Assembly (NCBI GenBank): GCA_009699875.1
Contig: WLNI01000001.1
Coordinates: forward strand, 1,178,001 to 1,242,000
Direction: 5' to 3'
Source: Actinomycetota bacterium
Lineage (GTDB): Bacteria > Actinomycetota > Acidimicrobiia > Acidimicrobiales > RAAP-2
Length of the DNA stretch: 64,000 bases
The stretch's first letter is position 1; the number at the start of each line of letters is the position of its first letter. Shown here piece by piece: positions 1-9,763 of this stretch. The translations under genes and the position numbers were made by a program. The notes under the pieces were generated by a model. The model saw only the letters and a program-made list of their open reading frames with translations, had not been told where the DNA came from and ran no database searches.

Positions 1-1667
1 ATTCAATCGAGAACACTCGATTCCAAGTTGACGTGAACGTCGACGAGGTCTCTCTTCATGAGGTGTTTTTGCCACACTTCAAGCGAATCGTTGACGAAGG
101 CATTGCCGTCGTTATGAGTGCCTATAACCAGGTCAATGGCCAGTGGTGTGGTGACAGTCCAGCCCTCCTCTCAGAGGTACTGCGTGACGAATGGGGCTTT
201 GACGGCTTTGTGATAAGCGACTGGATCTATGGAATGCGCGATACGGCGGACTCGATTCATGCTGGGCTCAATGTCGAGATGCCGTATCGCATGATGCGCC
301 ACGTCAATATTCGTGCCGCTCTCGAATCGGGTGACGTGACGATGGGAGATGTCGAAACATGCATCCTTCCAACCATCACCACGATGCTGCGCTTCCATGA
401 TCTCCTTGAACGCTCCATACAGCCTGCCTCCATCCTGCAAGCGCCTGCTCATCGAGCGCTTGCTCGAAGAACAAGTGCTCGATCGATGGTGCTCTTGCGA
501 AATGAACAGATCAACGGCATGCCACTGCTTCCTCTCACTCTCGACAAGGTGAAGTCCGTTGGCCTCTTTGGGCCCTTGGCCTCTGCGGTCAACCTTGGAG
601 ATGGTGGATCGAGCGATGTCTGGGCTGACAATGTGGTGACCCCAGAAAAAGGATTAGCAGCGTTGCTTGGGACGCGAACGCTCGAACTTGTTGCCGGTGA
701 CGACCTCGATAGTGCAGAGCACATGGCCCGCCAGGTGGACGTGGCCATCGTCGTGGTGGGAACAACGTGTCTCGAAGAAGGGGAGTACTTAGATATTGCC
801 GCTACTGCCCACCTCGCTCCGCTGATGCCGGGGCCAGATGAGCCCGGTTCTGGTGAGGCGTTCGCTTCGTTCATTGAAGCGAATCCTGCGGTCGAGGCAC
901 CTGAGTGGATTTCGAATCGTGACACGTCAGGGTTTACTCCTGGAGGCGATCGTTCGACGCTACGCCTTTCAGAACATGAGGTTGCGTTGATTAAAAGAGT
1001 TGCTGGTGCGAATCCAGCCACCGTGGTCGTGCTCCAGGGTGGGAGTGCCTTCCTGATCTCTGAGTGGGATCAGATTCCTGGAGCGATTCTTCATTCTTGG
1101 TACTCAGGGGTCGAAGGCGGAGCTGCACTTGCTGACGTGCTCTTTGGTATTGAAGAGCCTGGCGGTCGCCTGCCGTTTTCGATTCCAGTCAAAGAAGATG
1201 ACCTCCCTGACTTTTTCGCCAGTGCAGAGACTGCCGTCTACGGCCGCTACCACGGCTGGTGGCATTTGGAAAATAAAGCAACACCAGCCGCGTATCCCTT
1301 TGGCTTTGGATTGAGTTACACAACATTTGAAATTGGAAGTCCCACGGTGGTCTCATCTGGCACAAGCATCGAGATCGATGTGCCTGTGAAAAATACAGGG
1401 GATCGAGACGGTCGTGCCCTCGTGCAACTCTTTGGCCAGCGAGATCAGTCCAATGGACCACGGCGCCTCATTGGATTTGCTCGCGTCCTCCTTGCGCCAG
1501 GTGAATCGACAACTCTTCGGCTCAACGTGGACCCAGCAGCCTTGAGCGAGCGAGACGTGGCAGTGCACGCCATGGTCGTCATCCCGGGGTCCTACTCTCT
1601 TTGGGCAGCAGCCCATGCGGGAGAAGAGCGAGTGCCTATCAGGTTTGAGATCACCTCATCTCATTGA
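1..1667 (+). CDS. Glycoside hydrolase family 3 beta-glucosidase-like protein, 5' end outside the window
   Basis: The open frame enters from the left edge (codons in phase from base 3) without a stop, so the true start lies upstream. The visible part begins within the GH3 N-terminal barrel: a vDVNVDE-type segment, then SAYNQVNG, and the nucleophile motif VISDW (Asp 63 counted from the Met at 33). It continues through the alpha/beta sandwich domain and ends with a fibronectin-III-like domain (about residues 435-540, with ALVQLFGQ and LLAPGES). GH3 enzymes hydrolyse beta-linked glucosides or xylosides by a retaining mechanism. No signal peptide can be judged because the N terminus is missing. 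The substrate cannot be told from sequence. The next gene seems to have its own promoter. Confidence 0.9.
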   Translation, partial: SIENTRFQVDVNVDEVSLHEVFLPHFKRIVDEGIAVVMSAYNQVNGQWCGDSPALLSEVLRDEWGFDGFVISDWIYGMRDTADSIHAGLNVEMPYRMMRHVNIRAALESGDVTMGDVETCILPTITTMLRFHDLLERSIQPASILQAPAHRALARRTSARSMVLLRNEQINGMPLLPLTLDKVKSVGLFGPLASAVNLGDGGSSDVWADNVVTPEKGLAALLGTRTLELVAGDDLDSAEHMARQVDVAIVVVGTTCLEEGEYLDIAATAHLAPLMPGPDEPGSGEAFASFIEANPAVEAPEWISNRDTSGFTPGGDRSTLRLSEHEVALIKRVAGANPATVVVLQGGSAFLISEWDQIPGAILHSWYSGVEGGAALADVLFGIEEPGGRLPFSIPVKEDDLPDFFASAETAVYGRYHGWWHLENKATPAAYPFGFGLSYTTFEIGSPTVVSSGTSIEIDVPVKNTGDRDGRALVQLFGQRDQSNGPRRLIGFARVLLAPGESTTLRLNVDPAALSERDVAVHAMVVIPGSYSLWAAAHAGEERVPIRFEITSSH

Positions 1668-1706
1668 CAGCAACAAAGGGCGAGAGCGTTCTTTGTGGCT
1701 TCGGTA

Positions 1707-1712
1707 TAGATT
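1707..1712 (+). promoter_or_regulatory. -10 box of a leaderless promoter for the monooxygenase at 1719
   Basis: TAGATT fits the actinobacterial TAnnnT -10 consensus and ends 6 nt before the GTG start at 1719, so transcription would begin at or next to the start codon. There is no Shine-Dalgarno sequence. Inferred from spacing only. Confidence 0.45.
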
Positions 1713-1718
1713 TTCACT

Positions 1719-3536
1719 GTGTCAGAAGATACGACAAATCTAAATTTCGATCCAGATCAACTACGCGCCCGCTACCAAGCTGAACGTCTCAAGCGACTCA
1801 GAGAGGACGGCAATGATCAATATCTAGAAGTTGCTGGCCGGTATGCCAACTTTGCGAAGGATCGCTACGAGGCACTCCCCGATCGAGAGCCTTTGGATAT
1901 CGAAATAGATGCGCTGGTCATAGGTGGTGGGTTTGGCGGACTGCTCGCGGGAGCAGAACTGAGGAAGGTTGGCCTCAGCGACATTCGCATCATTGAAAAA
2001 GGTGGCCGACTCGGTGGGACGTGGTATTGGAATCAGTATCCCGGAGCGCAATGTGACATCGAGTCCTATATCTATATGCCCTTGCTCGAAGAACTTGGCG
2101 TGATGCCAAGTGAGCGCTACGCCCGAGCCCCAGAGATCTTGGAACACGTGCAAAGAATTGCCGATCACTATGACCTCAGCGATTCCGCCATCTTGGGAAC
2201 CGAAGTGACCGAGATGCATTGGGACGACGCCATTCGGCGTTGGAGAGTTTCGACCACTCGAAACGATGAAATTCTTGCTCGGTTCGTCGTGGCGGCTCCG
2301 GGACCTCTCCATCGGCCCAAGCTTCCTGGTGTTAAAGGCATAGATGAGTTTGAAGGAAGGTCGTTTCATACGAGTCGATGGGACTACGACTTCACCGGTG
2401 GAGGACCAACAGGTGGCCTCGACAAACTTGGTGACGTCAGAGTCGCCGTCATCGGCACTGGAGCAACCGGGGTGCAGGTGATTCCTCATGTGGCACACGG
2501 TGCACAACATCTTTACGTCTTTCAACGTACGCCGTCATCAATCGACAAACGTGGCAACGCCCCAACGGATACTGCGTGGGCAGATTCCCTGCAACCTGGT
2601 TGGCAGAAGGAGCGGATTCGAAACTTCAACGCACTGGTCTCAGGTGTTCCTCTTGAGGTTGACCTTGTGAATGATGGGTGGACCACATTGATCGGAAAGA
2701 TGATGGATATCTTTCGTAACGGCGACGCAGAGATGACCGGCCGCCCGGTTGGCGAAATCCTCGAGTTGGCAAACTTTGAAAAAATGGAAGAGATTCGAGC
2801 CAGGGTTGATCAAACCGTGAAAGATCCTGCAGTTGCTGAAGCTCTCAAGCCGTACTACCAGATGTTTTGTAAGCGTCCTTGTTTCCACGATGAGTATCTA
2901 TTGGCCTATAACCAAGACAACGTCACCTTGGTCGACACCAATGGTCAAGGAATTGAGCGCATCACGCCACGAGGAGTTGTGGCCAACGGCATTGAGTACG
3001 AGGTGGACTGCATTATCTATGCCTCAGGCTTTGAGGTAGGAACTGCGTTTGAGCGAAGAGCGGGCATGAAGGTCTATGGCAAAGATGGGCGAACCTTAAG
3101 CGAGAAGTGGAACGTTAATGGGATGCGCACCTTGCACGGAATGTTGTCGAATGGCTACCCTAATTACTTCATGTTGAGCCAGTCTCAAGGAGCCTGGACG
3201 GCGAACTACACCCAGCTCCTTGAAGAGGCCGCTCATCACATGGGGGTCATTGTTGCCCATATGGAAGCCAACGGCTTTGAAACGATTGAACCCACACAAG
3301 AGAGCGAAGAAGCGTGGGCGAATGAAATTGTCGCATCAACTGAAAATGCTGTCGGAGGCGTTGGTGGAAGCGACTGCACGCCTGGGTACTACAATAATGA
3401 GGGACGAGCACTAGAAGGACCGGCGTGGTCATCGAACTACGCAAAGGGCTCGATTGCCTTTTTCCAGGTGGCCAAAGCATGGCGTTCAAGCGGTGATTTC
3501 CACGGCGTGAGGTTCACTTCTCTCGAGGAGGCGTGA
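1719..3536 (+). CDS. Flavin-containing Baeyer-Villiger-type monooxygenase
   Basis: A 605-residue class B flavoprotein monooxygenase that should insert oxygen next to a ketone using FAD, NADPH and O2. The FAD Rossmann motif GGGFGG is at about 69-74. The Baeyer-Villiger fingerprint FxGxxxHxxxWD is at 211-222 (F211, H217, W221). The NADPH Rossmann motif GTGATG is at about 246-251. The order and length match the cyclohexanone/cyclopentadecanone monooxygenase branch, including the GTWYWNQYPGA segment after the first Rossmann fold. The GTG start is chosen because a TAnnnT box lies 6 nt upstream. The gene opens a same-strand group with a Coq4-like gene and a Liv-type transporter, suggesting that the substrate is imported. 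The exact ketone is unknown. Confidence 0.9.
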   Translation: MSEDTTNLNFDPDQLRARYQAERLKRLREDGNDQYLEVAGRYANFAKDRYEALPDREPLDIEIDALVIGGGFGGLLAGAELRKVGLSDIRIIEKGGRLGGTWYWNQYPGAQCDIESYIYMPLLEELGVMPSERYARAPEILEHVQRIADHYDLSDSAILGTEVTEMHWDDAIRRWRVSTTRNDEILARFVVAAPGPLHRPKLPGVKGIDEFEGRSFHTSRWDYDFTGGGPTGGLDKLGDVRVAVIGTGATGVQVIPHVAHGAQHLYVFQRTPSSIDKRGNAPTDTAWADSLQPGWQKERIRNFNALVSGVPLEVDLVNDGWTTLIGKMMDIFRNGDAEMTGRPVGEILELANFEKMEEIRARVDQTVKDPAVAEALKPYYQMFCKRPCFHDEYLLAYNQDNVTLVDTNGQGIERITPRGVVANGIEYEVDCIIYASGFEVGTAFERRAGMKVYGKDGRTLSEKWNVNGMRTLHGMLSNGYPNYFMLSQSQGAWTANYTQLLEEAAHHMGVIVAHMEANGFETIEPTQESEEAWANEIVASTENAVGGVGGSDCTPGYYNNEGRALEGPAWSSNYAKGSIAFFQVAKAWRSSGDFHGVRFTSLEEA

Positions 3537-3586
3537 GGAGCAGGGCGTGAGTAGCATGAGGTGGAGAAGGTAAGGGGGGCAATTGA

Positions 3587-4546
3587 ATGACTGAAACAAT
3601 TGATCGAGCAGCCTACGAGGCATTGATGCTTTCTGGCGAACGTTGTGCTCAAGCTCGAGAGGACGCGCAAGCAGTCCGCAGTGGAGATAGGGAAGCCGCA
3701 AAGGCCATTGCCGCGTCAGCGATGCACATTGCTGCAGTAGCGCCAGAAGGTCTTGTTGATTTCTATGATGCGCTGTGCGAAGGCTGGTTTGGAAAAAGGC
3801 CGAACGCTCCGTCAGTAAGTGCACCATCAGCCCCGGGTCGGCTTGAACAAGACTTTTTAGACGGGCTCTGGGAACTCGTGAACGACGATGAGGCCGGTCG
3901 AGACCCCGCGGCGATCACGGTGCGAAGTGCCGGCTTAACAGCCTTGCTCCCCTTTGAGATCCATGGACGCCTGGCGGCAATGGCAAAGAACTATCCCGGC
4001 GTTCTTGACGCAGCGAGCAGTGGGCTTCCCGATCGTTTTCTTTTAGAAGAGTTAGCTCGTTGCCCGAAAGATTCACTCGGAGGCCATCTGCACTCCATGG
4101 TGGTCGACCAGGGTTTTGATCTTGAAGTTCTCGACCGCGACGCACTTGGCCTTGCCGGACTTCCCGACCCGCTGGCATATTTGAATATTCGGATTTTGCA
4201 ATGCCACGATGTGTGGCACGAAGTTGCGGGCTATGAGACAACGGGTCTCCATGAAGTAGCGATCTCTGGTTTTCAAATGGGCCAGTTTGGTCATCACTAC
4301 TCTTCGTTTTTTGTCGCCATGATTTTTGCAAAGGGTGCATTTGCGTCGCCGATTGAGGGGGTAACGCTGACTCTTGACACGGTGTTGTCGGCGTACATGC
4401 ACGGACGTGAAACCCCTCCCATGCTTGGAGTGGTGTGGGAAGACATTTGGGATCAACCGATTAGCCAAATTCGTGAGTCCCAAGGGATTCAGGCCTACGA
4501 CTCTCCGTATCCTCCGAGTCTCCTCGAAGATCTTGCGAACGCCTAG
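3587..4546 (+). CDS. Coq4-family protein
   Basis: A 319-residue soluble protein. The key evidence is HDVWH at 207-211 followed by exactly 11 residues and Glu 223, the HDxxHx11E metal-binding motif of Coq4. Coq4 acts in ubiquinone synthesis, where it has been linked to removal of the ring C1 carboxylate and to complex assembly. Actinobacteria normally make menaquinone, so the role here is probably different. The first 110 residues are variable and helical, and the Coq4-like part fills roughly 115-300. The start has a run of six G (3574-3579), 7 nt before ATG. The gene lies 50 nt after the monooxygenase and just before the LivHM permease, so it may share their transcript and substrate. Confidence 0.75.
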   Translation: MTETIDRAAYEALMLSGERCAQAREDAQAVRSGDREAAKAIAASAMHIAAVAPEGLVDFYDALCEGWFGKRPNAPSVSAPSAPGRLEQDFLDGLWELVNDDEAGRDPAAITVRSAGLTALLPFEIHGRLAAMAKNYPGVLDAASSGLPDRFLLEELARCPKDSLGGHLHSMVVDQGFDLEVLDRDALGLAGLPDPLAYLNIRILQCHDVWHEVAGYETTGLHEVAISGFQMGQFGHHYSSFFVAMIFAKGAFASPIEGVTLTLDTVLSAYMHGRETPPMLGVVWEDIWDQPISQIRESQGIQAYDSPYPPSLLEDLANA

Positions 4547-4608
4547 AGATCTCTACGTACGAAAAAATCCAACGTAGCCATTGGTTGGATGAGGAATTAG
4601 GGGGATAC

Positions 4609-6744
4609 GTGAATCGCTGGCCACTCATGCCAATGGCACGTCGTGTTGGCACCGTCTTCTTGCCTGCGATCATTCTTATCCTGGTCCAGGTCATCTTCTT
4701 TCCCATGCCACCGGCGCTGGTGATTCAAGGCGTCATCATCGGGCTTTTGGGAGCCCTCGTGGCCGTCGGGATGGCTCTGATCTATCGAGCAAATCGCGTC
4801 TTGAACTTTGCCCAAGCACAACTTGGTCTCGTCCCTGTGGTGTTTGCGGCGACGTTGATTGTCGATAGTGGAATTAACTACTACTTGGCGGTGACCTGTG
4901 GACTCTTAAGTGCCATCGTGCTCGGCAGTGTCATCGAAATTGTGATTATTCGAAGGTTTTTCCGCTCACCGCGATTAATTTTGACGGTCGCCACAATTGG
5001 TCTGTCGCAACTCTTGGTAGCGTTCTCTCTTTTTCTTCCTACTTTTTGGGACTCACAACCTGTGGCGCTCGTTGTCCATGTACCTATTTCGTTCCAGGTT
5101 TCTATCTTTCCAATGGTCTTTACGGCTGATGACGTCTCGGGGATTTTGTTTTCCATCCTGACTCTTGTCGGGATAGCACTCATGCTCCGTTTTACAAATA
5201 TCGGCATCGCCGTTCGCGCCAGTGCCGAACGCGCAGATCGAGCAAATCTGTTAGGTGTTCCGGTTGCTCGTTTACAGACTGTTGTGTGGGCAATTGCTGC
5301 GGTGATGTCGTTTATTGCGGTCATGTTGGAGGCGGGAATTTTGGGGCTCCCTATTGGTTTGTCATTGAGCTACACGGTGTTGTTGGCGGCACTCAGCGCC
5401 TTGGTGTTAGGAAACTTTGTCAACCTGCCAGCAATCACTGTCTCGGCTGTGGCGCTTGGCGTTCTCCAGCAAGGAGTGTTGTGGGATCACGTGAACGATC
5501 CTGAGTACTTCAACCTCGTGCTCGCGATTGTCGTGGTTCTGGCACTCCTGTTCCGCAGAATGAGCACGTCGCGGGCGGACAATGATTCGACGTCGACGTG
5601 GGTTGCATCCGACGAGATCCGACCCATTCCAAATGAACTTCGCTTTCTTCGTCCAATACGCATCATGCGATTGATAGCGTTTCTTGCTGTTGGAATATTT
5701 CTGTTACTAATCCCCTATCTCTTCCGTCATGATGTTGGGAATCAATTAAAGGCTTCTGCGGTAGTGGTGTTCATCATCATCACGATCTCTCTTGTTGTTC
5801 TCACTGGTTGGTCTGGCCAGATCTCGTTAGGACAGATGTCGTTTGTGGCATTTGGAGCTGCGGTGGGGGCCTACGGCACGTCTGTTTGGCACCTTGACGC
5901 GGTACTGGCGTTACTCTTGAGCGGCGTGGTCACCGCAGTGATTGCTGCGATTATCAGCATTCCAACGCTGCGCCTCAAGGGGATCTTCCCTGCCGTCACC
6001 ACCTTGGCGTTTGCCTTAGCGACAACGGCTTACCTCTTGAATGCGAACTATTTCTCCTGGATCCCAGTTGATCGTCTGAATCGGCCACAACTCTTTTGGT
6101 TCATTACCTTGGACTCACAGGCGTCCTACTACTACTTCAGCCTCGGAACGCTTGGCGTTATCATCCTTGGGGTTCAAGGGATTCGCCGTTCTCGGACCGG
6201 ACGAGTCCTCATGGCAATCCGTGAAAACGAGCGAGGGGCTCAGTCGTATGGAGTCAATGTCATACGTGCAAAGTTGTTGGCGTTTACGATCTCTGGATTT
6301 ATCGCTGGTATCGCCGGCTGTCTCTACGTCCATCTCCTTCAGGGATTTGATATGTCGGTCTATGGACCCGACCAGAGCATTTTGGTCTTTACCGCGGCAG
6401 TGGTCGGCGGTCTTGGCTCCCTTTTAGGGGCAGGTCTCGGTGCGGTCTACCTCCTTGGAGGTCAGTGGTTCTTGCCGAGTGCGCAGTGGCAAGTCTTGGC
6501 TTCAGGTGCGGGTATGTTGCTGGTTTTGATGGCGCTTCCCGGGGGATTAGGGAGCGTGGTATTTCGTCTTCGCGATCGTCTCCTTCGGCTGTTTGCTGAG
6601 CGCAAAGGTATCGTGGTCCCAAGTCTCTTGGCGGACAGCGCAGTGGAAAACTCTCCAGATGACGCGGTCGTCCATAGTGACCACTCTGTTATGACGCAAG
6701 AAGATGCTGAAGCAGCACTTTCAAATGAGGTTCTCGGATCATGA
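4609..6744 (+). CDS. Fused LivH-LivM branched-chain amino acid-type ABC permease
   Basis: One polypeptide carries both permease halves of a HAAT/Liv transporter. About residues 1-300 are LivH-like (ALIYRANRVLNFAQAQLG, the LivH signature near the N terminus). About 345-650 are LivM-like (GWSGQISLGQMSFVAFGA, then LRLKGIFPAV and AIRENERGAQSYGVN). A roughly 45-residue polar linker joins them, and a polar tail of about 60 residues follows. I prefer the GTG start at 4609, which has TTAGGGGG just upstream, over the in-frame ATG at 4585, which has no ribosome site. The stop overlaps the next start (ATGA). Its partners are the MFS-LivF-LivG fusion and the binding protein at 9764. Fused LivHM proteins are known; the substrate is not given by the sequence. 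Confidence 0.9.
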   Translation: MNRWPLMPMARRVGTVFLPAIILILVQVIFFPMPPALVIQGVIIGLLGALVAVGMALIYRANRVLNFAQAQLGLVPVVFAATLIVDSGINYYLAVTCGLLSAIVLGSVIEIVIIRRFFRSPRLILTVATIGLSQLLVAFSLFLPTFWDSQPVALVVHVPISFQVSIFPMVFTADDVSGILFSILTLVGIALMLRFTNIGIAVRASAERADRANLLGVPVARLQTVVWAIAAVMSFIAVMLEAGILGLPIGLSLSYTVLLAALSALVLGNFVNLPAITVSAVALGVLQQGVLWDHVNDPEYFNLVLAIVVVLALLFRRMSTSRADNDSTSTWVASDEIRPIPNELRFLRPIRIMRLIAFLAVGIFLLLIPYLFRHDVGNQLKASAVVVFIIITISLVVLTGWSGQISLGQMSFVAFGAAVGAYGTSVWHLDAVLALLLSGVVTAVIAAIISIPTLRLKGIFPAVTTLAFALATTAYLLNANYFSWIPVDRLNRPQLFWFITLDSQASYYYFSLGTLGVIILGVQGIRRSRTGRVLMAIRENERGAQSYGVNVIRAKLLAFTISGFIAGIAGCLYVHLLQGFDMSVYGPDQSILVFTAAVVGGLGSLLGAGLGAVYLLGGQWFLPSAQWQVLASGAGMLLVLMALPGGLGSVVFRLRDRLLRLFAERKGIVVPSLLADSAVENSPDDAVVHSDHSVMTQEDAEAALSNEVLGS

Positions 6745-9722
6745 CGGCGACAGAGACGAACGCAGCACCACCTGAAGATTCCTATGAGTCCAACCACAGT
6801 GGAATTCGTGGATGGTTTGATCGACTCACTGAAGGGGGTCCAATTTTTGCACTGCTCATCTTGTTCGGTCTGAACCTTGTTCCCCAACTTGACTCTTCGG
6901 CATTTGGAATCCTGATTCCAAATATCCGAGATTCGTTCCACATGAATAATTCAGAGATTCTTTCGCTTGTGGCAATCGCAGGACTTGTTGGCCTCTCGAT
7001 GCAGGTTCCAATCGCGCAGATGGCGGATCGTTCGAATCGAACCCGACTCATGCTTCTTGGTGCAGCGATCTGCTCGGCCTTTGTGTTTGGGACGGGCCTC
7101 GCAGTGACGGTCTGGTTGTTAGTCATCATGCGCTCGGGAACAGGTCTTGGGATGGCAACGATAGGGCCAACACACAATTCATTGATCGCGGACTACTACC
7201 CGATTAATGCACGGCCAAAGATCTACTCGTTTCACTATGCCGGCATCGTCTTTGGTGCAATTCTCGGCCCAATCATCGCGGGCTATGTGGCGAAAGCCTT
7301 CGGATGGAGAGCTCCGTTTATTATTTTTGCAATTCCAGCAGTGGTCTTGATACTCCTGGGCCTGCGTCTCAAAGAGCCAATCCGAGGAATCCAGGAGCGC
7401 CGTGCCATGGGTGTCATTGATGCCTTAGAAACGGAAGAGCCACCGCCGTCGTTCGCCGAGGGCTGGCGCATGACCTGGAAGATTGAAAGCCTCCGGAGAA
7501 TCTTCTATGCGATGCCGTTCTTAGCTGCGTCTCTTATTGGCTTTTCTTCGCTGGCAGCAATTCTCTATCAACGGAAGTTTGGTCTCGACGTCGTCCAACG
7601 CGGATGGGTCGCTACTGCAGCAGAGCCCGCTCAGATTCTTGGTTTAATTGTGGGTGCGCGGGTTGGAAGCAAGCTCATCCAGAAAGACCCGGGACTCATT
7701 ATTCGGTTTTTAGCAATTGTTGCAGCCTTCTGTGCCGCTCTTCTTGCTGTCTTTGCCCTGGTCCCAGTCCTCTGGGTGACCATCTTGGCCAATATTCTGA
7801 TTGCAGCATCCCTGGCGGCAATAGGTTCAGGAATCTACAGTTCACTCTCACTGGCGATACCGGCGCGAAGTCGATCGCTAGGTTTCTCTATGGGGGCCCT
7901 CTGGGTGATTCCTGGTCTGTTGGTCTTGCCGCTTATTGGTTCAATTGCTGACTCATGGGGGATTCAAATCGGGATGCTGGTGATGGTGCCGGTGTTCTTA
8001 ATTGGAGGATTAATCCTGTCGAGCGCAGGGAACGTCATAGATCGAGATATCTCGCAAGTCCGCACGATGGCTGCAGCACGTTCCGAAGTTCTTCTTGCTC
8101 GACGAAATGGTGAGGTCAAGCTTCTCTTAGTACGGGGACTCTGTGTGGCCTATGGCAATGTGCAGATTCTCTTTGACGTGGACTTAGAGATTGGCGAAGG
8201 GGAGATCGTTGCCTTGCTCGGAACAAATGGTGCCGGGAAGTCGACGCTCTTGCGATCCATCTGCGGTGTTGTTGAAGCAGACAAGGGTGCCGTGATCTTT
8301 GATGGAGTCGACGTCACCCATGCACCGCCCTATGAGATCGCGGCCAAGGGAATCACTCAGGTTCCAGGGGGTCAAGGCGTCTTTCCGAGTTTGACGGTCG
8401 CAGAAAACCTCAGAGTCGCTGGGTGGCTTGATCGAAGGAATGCAGTGCTTGGGAAAGAGCGCCTCAGCGAGGTGATCGAGATGTTCCCAGCCTTGGTCGC
8501 ACGAATGCATGATCCAGCCGCTGATCTCTCTGGGGGCCAACAACAGATGCTGGCGCTCTCGATGGCGTTCTTGGCTCGCCCAAAACTTCTCATGATTGAC
8601 GAACTCAGTTTGGGATTGGCTCCCGTCGTTGTCGAACAGCTCCTTCCGATTATCGAGGCCATTCGAGCGCAAGGAACCACCATCATTCTGGTCGAACAGT
8701 CCGTCAATTTAGCGTTGACGATCGCTGAGACCGCGTACTTTATGGAGAAGGGTGAGATTAAGTTCCATGGCCCAACTGCAGAGCTCCTTGAGCGACCTGA
8801 CATCCTCCGTTCAGTCTTTCTTGAAGGGGCTTCAGCGAGAACGGCGACAGCCCAAAGTGCGCCCGTGGAGACGTCATCGAGAACCAAAGAGATGGGAGAA
8901 TCGATACATCCAGTTCTTTCTGTCTCAAATGTCACTGTTCGTTTTGGCATCGTGAACGCAGTAAGTGACGTGAGTTTTTCTGTGGGAGAGCGTGAAGTCG
9001 TCGGAATCATCGGTCCGAACGGGGCTGGAAAGACCACGTTGTTTGATGCGATCTCAGGATTTACCCCCACGCAAGGTGGTCAAATTTTCTTGGGTGAGAC
9101 TGACCTCACGAAACTTGGTCCCGCTCGTCGAGCTCGATTAGGACTTGGGCGTTCCTTTCAAGATGCGCAGCTCTTTGCAGCATTAACTGTAGAAGAGACG
9201 ATCGCCGTGGCATTCGAGCGTTGGATTTCCAGCCGTGATCCACTGAGTGCTGCACTGCACCTTCCAACCTGGAGACACTCTGAGCGCAAGATTGCCGAAG
9301 GCGTCGATGAACTGATCGAGCTGCTCGGACTTGAGTCATTTCGAACAAAGTTCGTTCGAGAACTCTCAACTGGCTCGCGTCGGATTGTGGACTTAGCGTG
9401 TTCGATGGCCCACAAACCCTCAGTGATCTTGCTTGACGAGCCCTCGAGTGGCATTGCCCAACGAGAGTCTGAAGCGCTTGGGCCGCTTTTGCGAAGCCTC
9501 TGTGACGTTCGAGGTATCTCTCTGGTGGTCATCGAGCACGATATGGCGCTGATCTCATCGATGGCGGACCGATTGATTGTTCTCGACCAGGGGGAGCTCT
9601 TGAGCCAAGGCATCCCCGAGGAAGTCCTGCTTGAGGATCGAGTCGTTTCTGCCTATTTGGGTGGTTCAGAGGCGGCAAGGAACAGATCTGGAATAAGTAA
9701 TAGGGTGTCAAAAGAAGAGTAG
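6741..9722 (+). CDS. MFS transporter fused to two Liv-type ABC ATPases (MFS-LivF-LivG)
   Basis: A 993-residue three-part fusion. Residues about 35-430 form a 12-helix major facilitator domain, with a GLSMQVPIAQMADRSNR loop like the MFS motif between helices 2 and 3. Residues about 460-695 are a LivF-like ATPase: Walker A GTNGAGKST 494-502, LSGGQ 596-600, Walker B LLMIDE 616-621, and VEQ as in LivF. Residues about 725-985 are a LivG-like ATPase: Walker A GPNGAGKTT 758-766, LSTGSRR 875-881, Walker B VILLDE 895-900, H-loop His 933. All ATPase motifs look intact. The frame is continuous with no sign of a sequencing join. It is translationally coupled to LivHM through ATGA, so the two proteins plus the binding protein supply every Liv part. 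The role of the MFS domain is unknown. Confidence 0.9.
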   Translation: MTATETNAAPPEDSYESNHSGIRGWFDRLTEGGPIFALLILFGLNLVPQLDSSAFGILIPNIRDSFHMNNSEILSLVAIAGLVGLSMQVPIAQMADRSNRTRLMLLGAAICSAFVFGTGLAVTVWLLVIMRSGTGLGMATIGPTHNSLIADYYPINARPKIYSFHYAGIVFGAILGPIIAGYVAKAFGWRAPFIIFAIPAVVLILLGLRLKEPIRGIQERRAMGVIDALETEEPPPSFAEGWRMTWKIESLRRIFYAMPFLAASLIGFSSLAAILYQRKFGLDVVQRGWVATAAEPAQILGLIVGARVGSKLIQKDPGLIIRFLAIVAAFCAALLAVFALVPVLWVTILANILIAASLAAIGSGIYSSLSLAIPARSRSLGFSMGALWVIPGLLVLPLIGSIADSWGIQIGMLVMVPVFLIGGLILSSAGNVIDRDISQVRTMAAARSEVLLARRNGEVKLLLVRGLCVAYGNVQILFDVDLEIGEGEIVALLGTNGAGKSTLLRSICGVVEADKGAVIFDGVDVTHAPPYEIAAKGITQVPGGQGVFPSLTVAENLRVAGWLDRRNAVLGKERLSEVIEMFPALVARMHDPAADLSGGQQQMLALSMAFLARPKLLMIDELSLGLAPVVVEQLLPIIEAIRAQGTTIILVEQSVNLALTIAETAYFMEKGEIKFHGPTAELLERPDILRSVFLEGASARTATAQSAPVETSSRTKEMGESIHPVLSVSNVTVRFGIVNAVSDVSFSVGEREVVGIIGPNGAGKTTLFDAISGFTPTQGGQIFLGETDLTKLGPARRARLGLGRSFQDAQLFAALTVEETIAVAFERWISSRDPLSAALHLPTWRHSERKIAEGVDELIELLGLESFRTKFVRELSTGSRRIVDLACSMAHKPSVILLDEPSSGIAQRESEALGPLLRSLCDVRGISLVVIEHDMALISSMADRLIVLDQGELLSQGIPEEVLLEDRVVSAYLGGSEAARNRSGISNRVSKEE

Positions 9723-9763
9723 TGGGACACAGATTTCAGAAAATGTTTACCTAGGGGGGGAAC

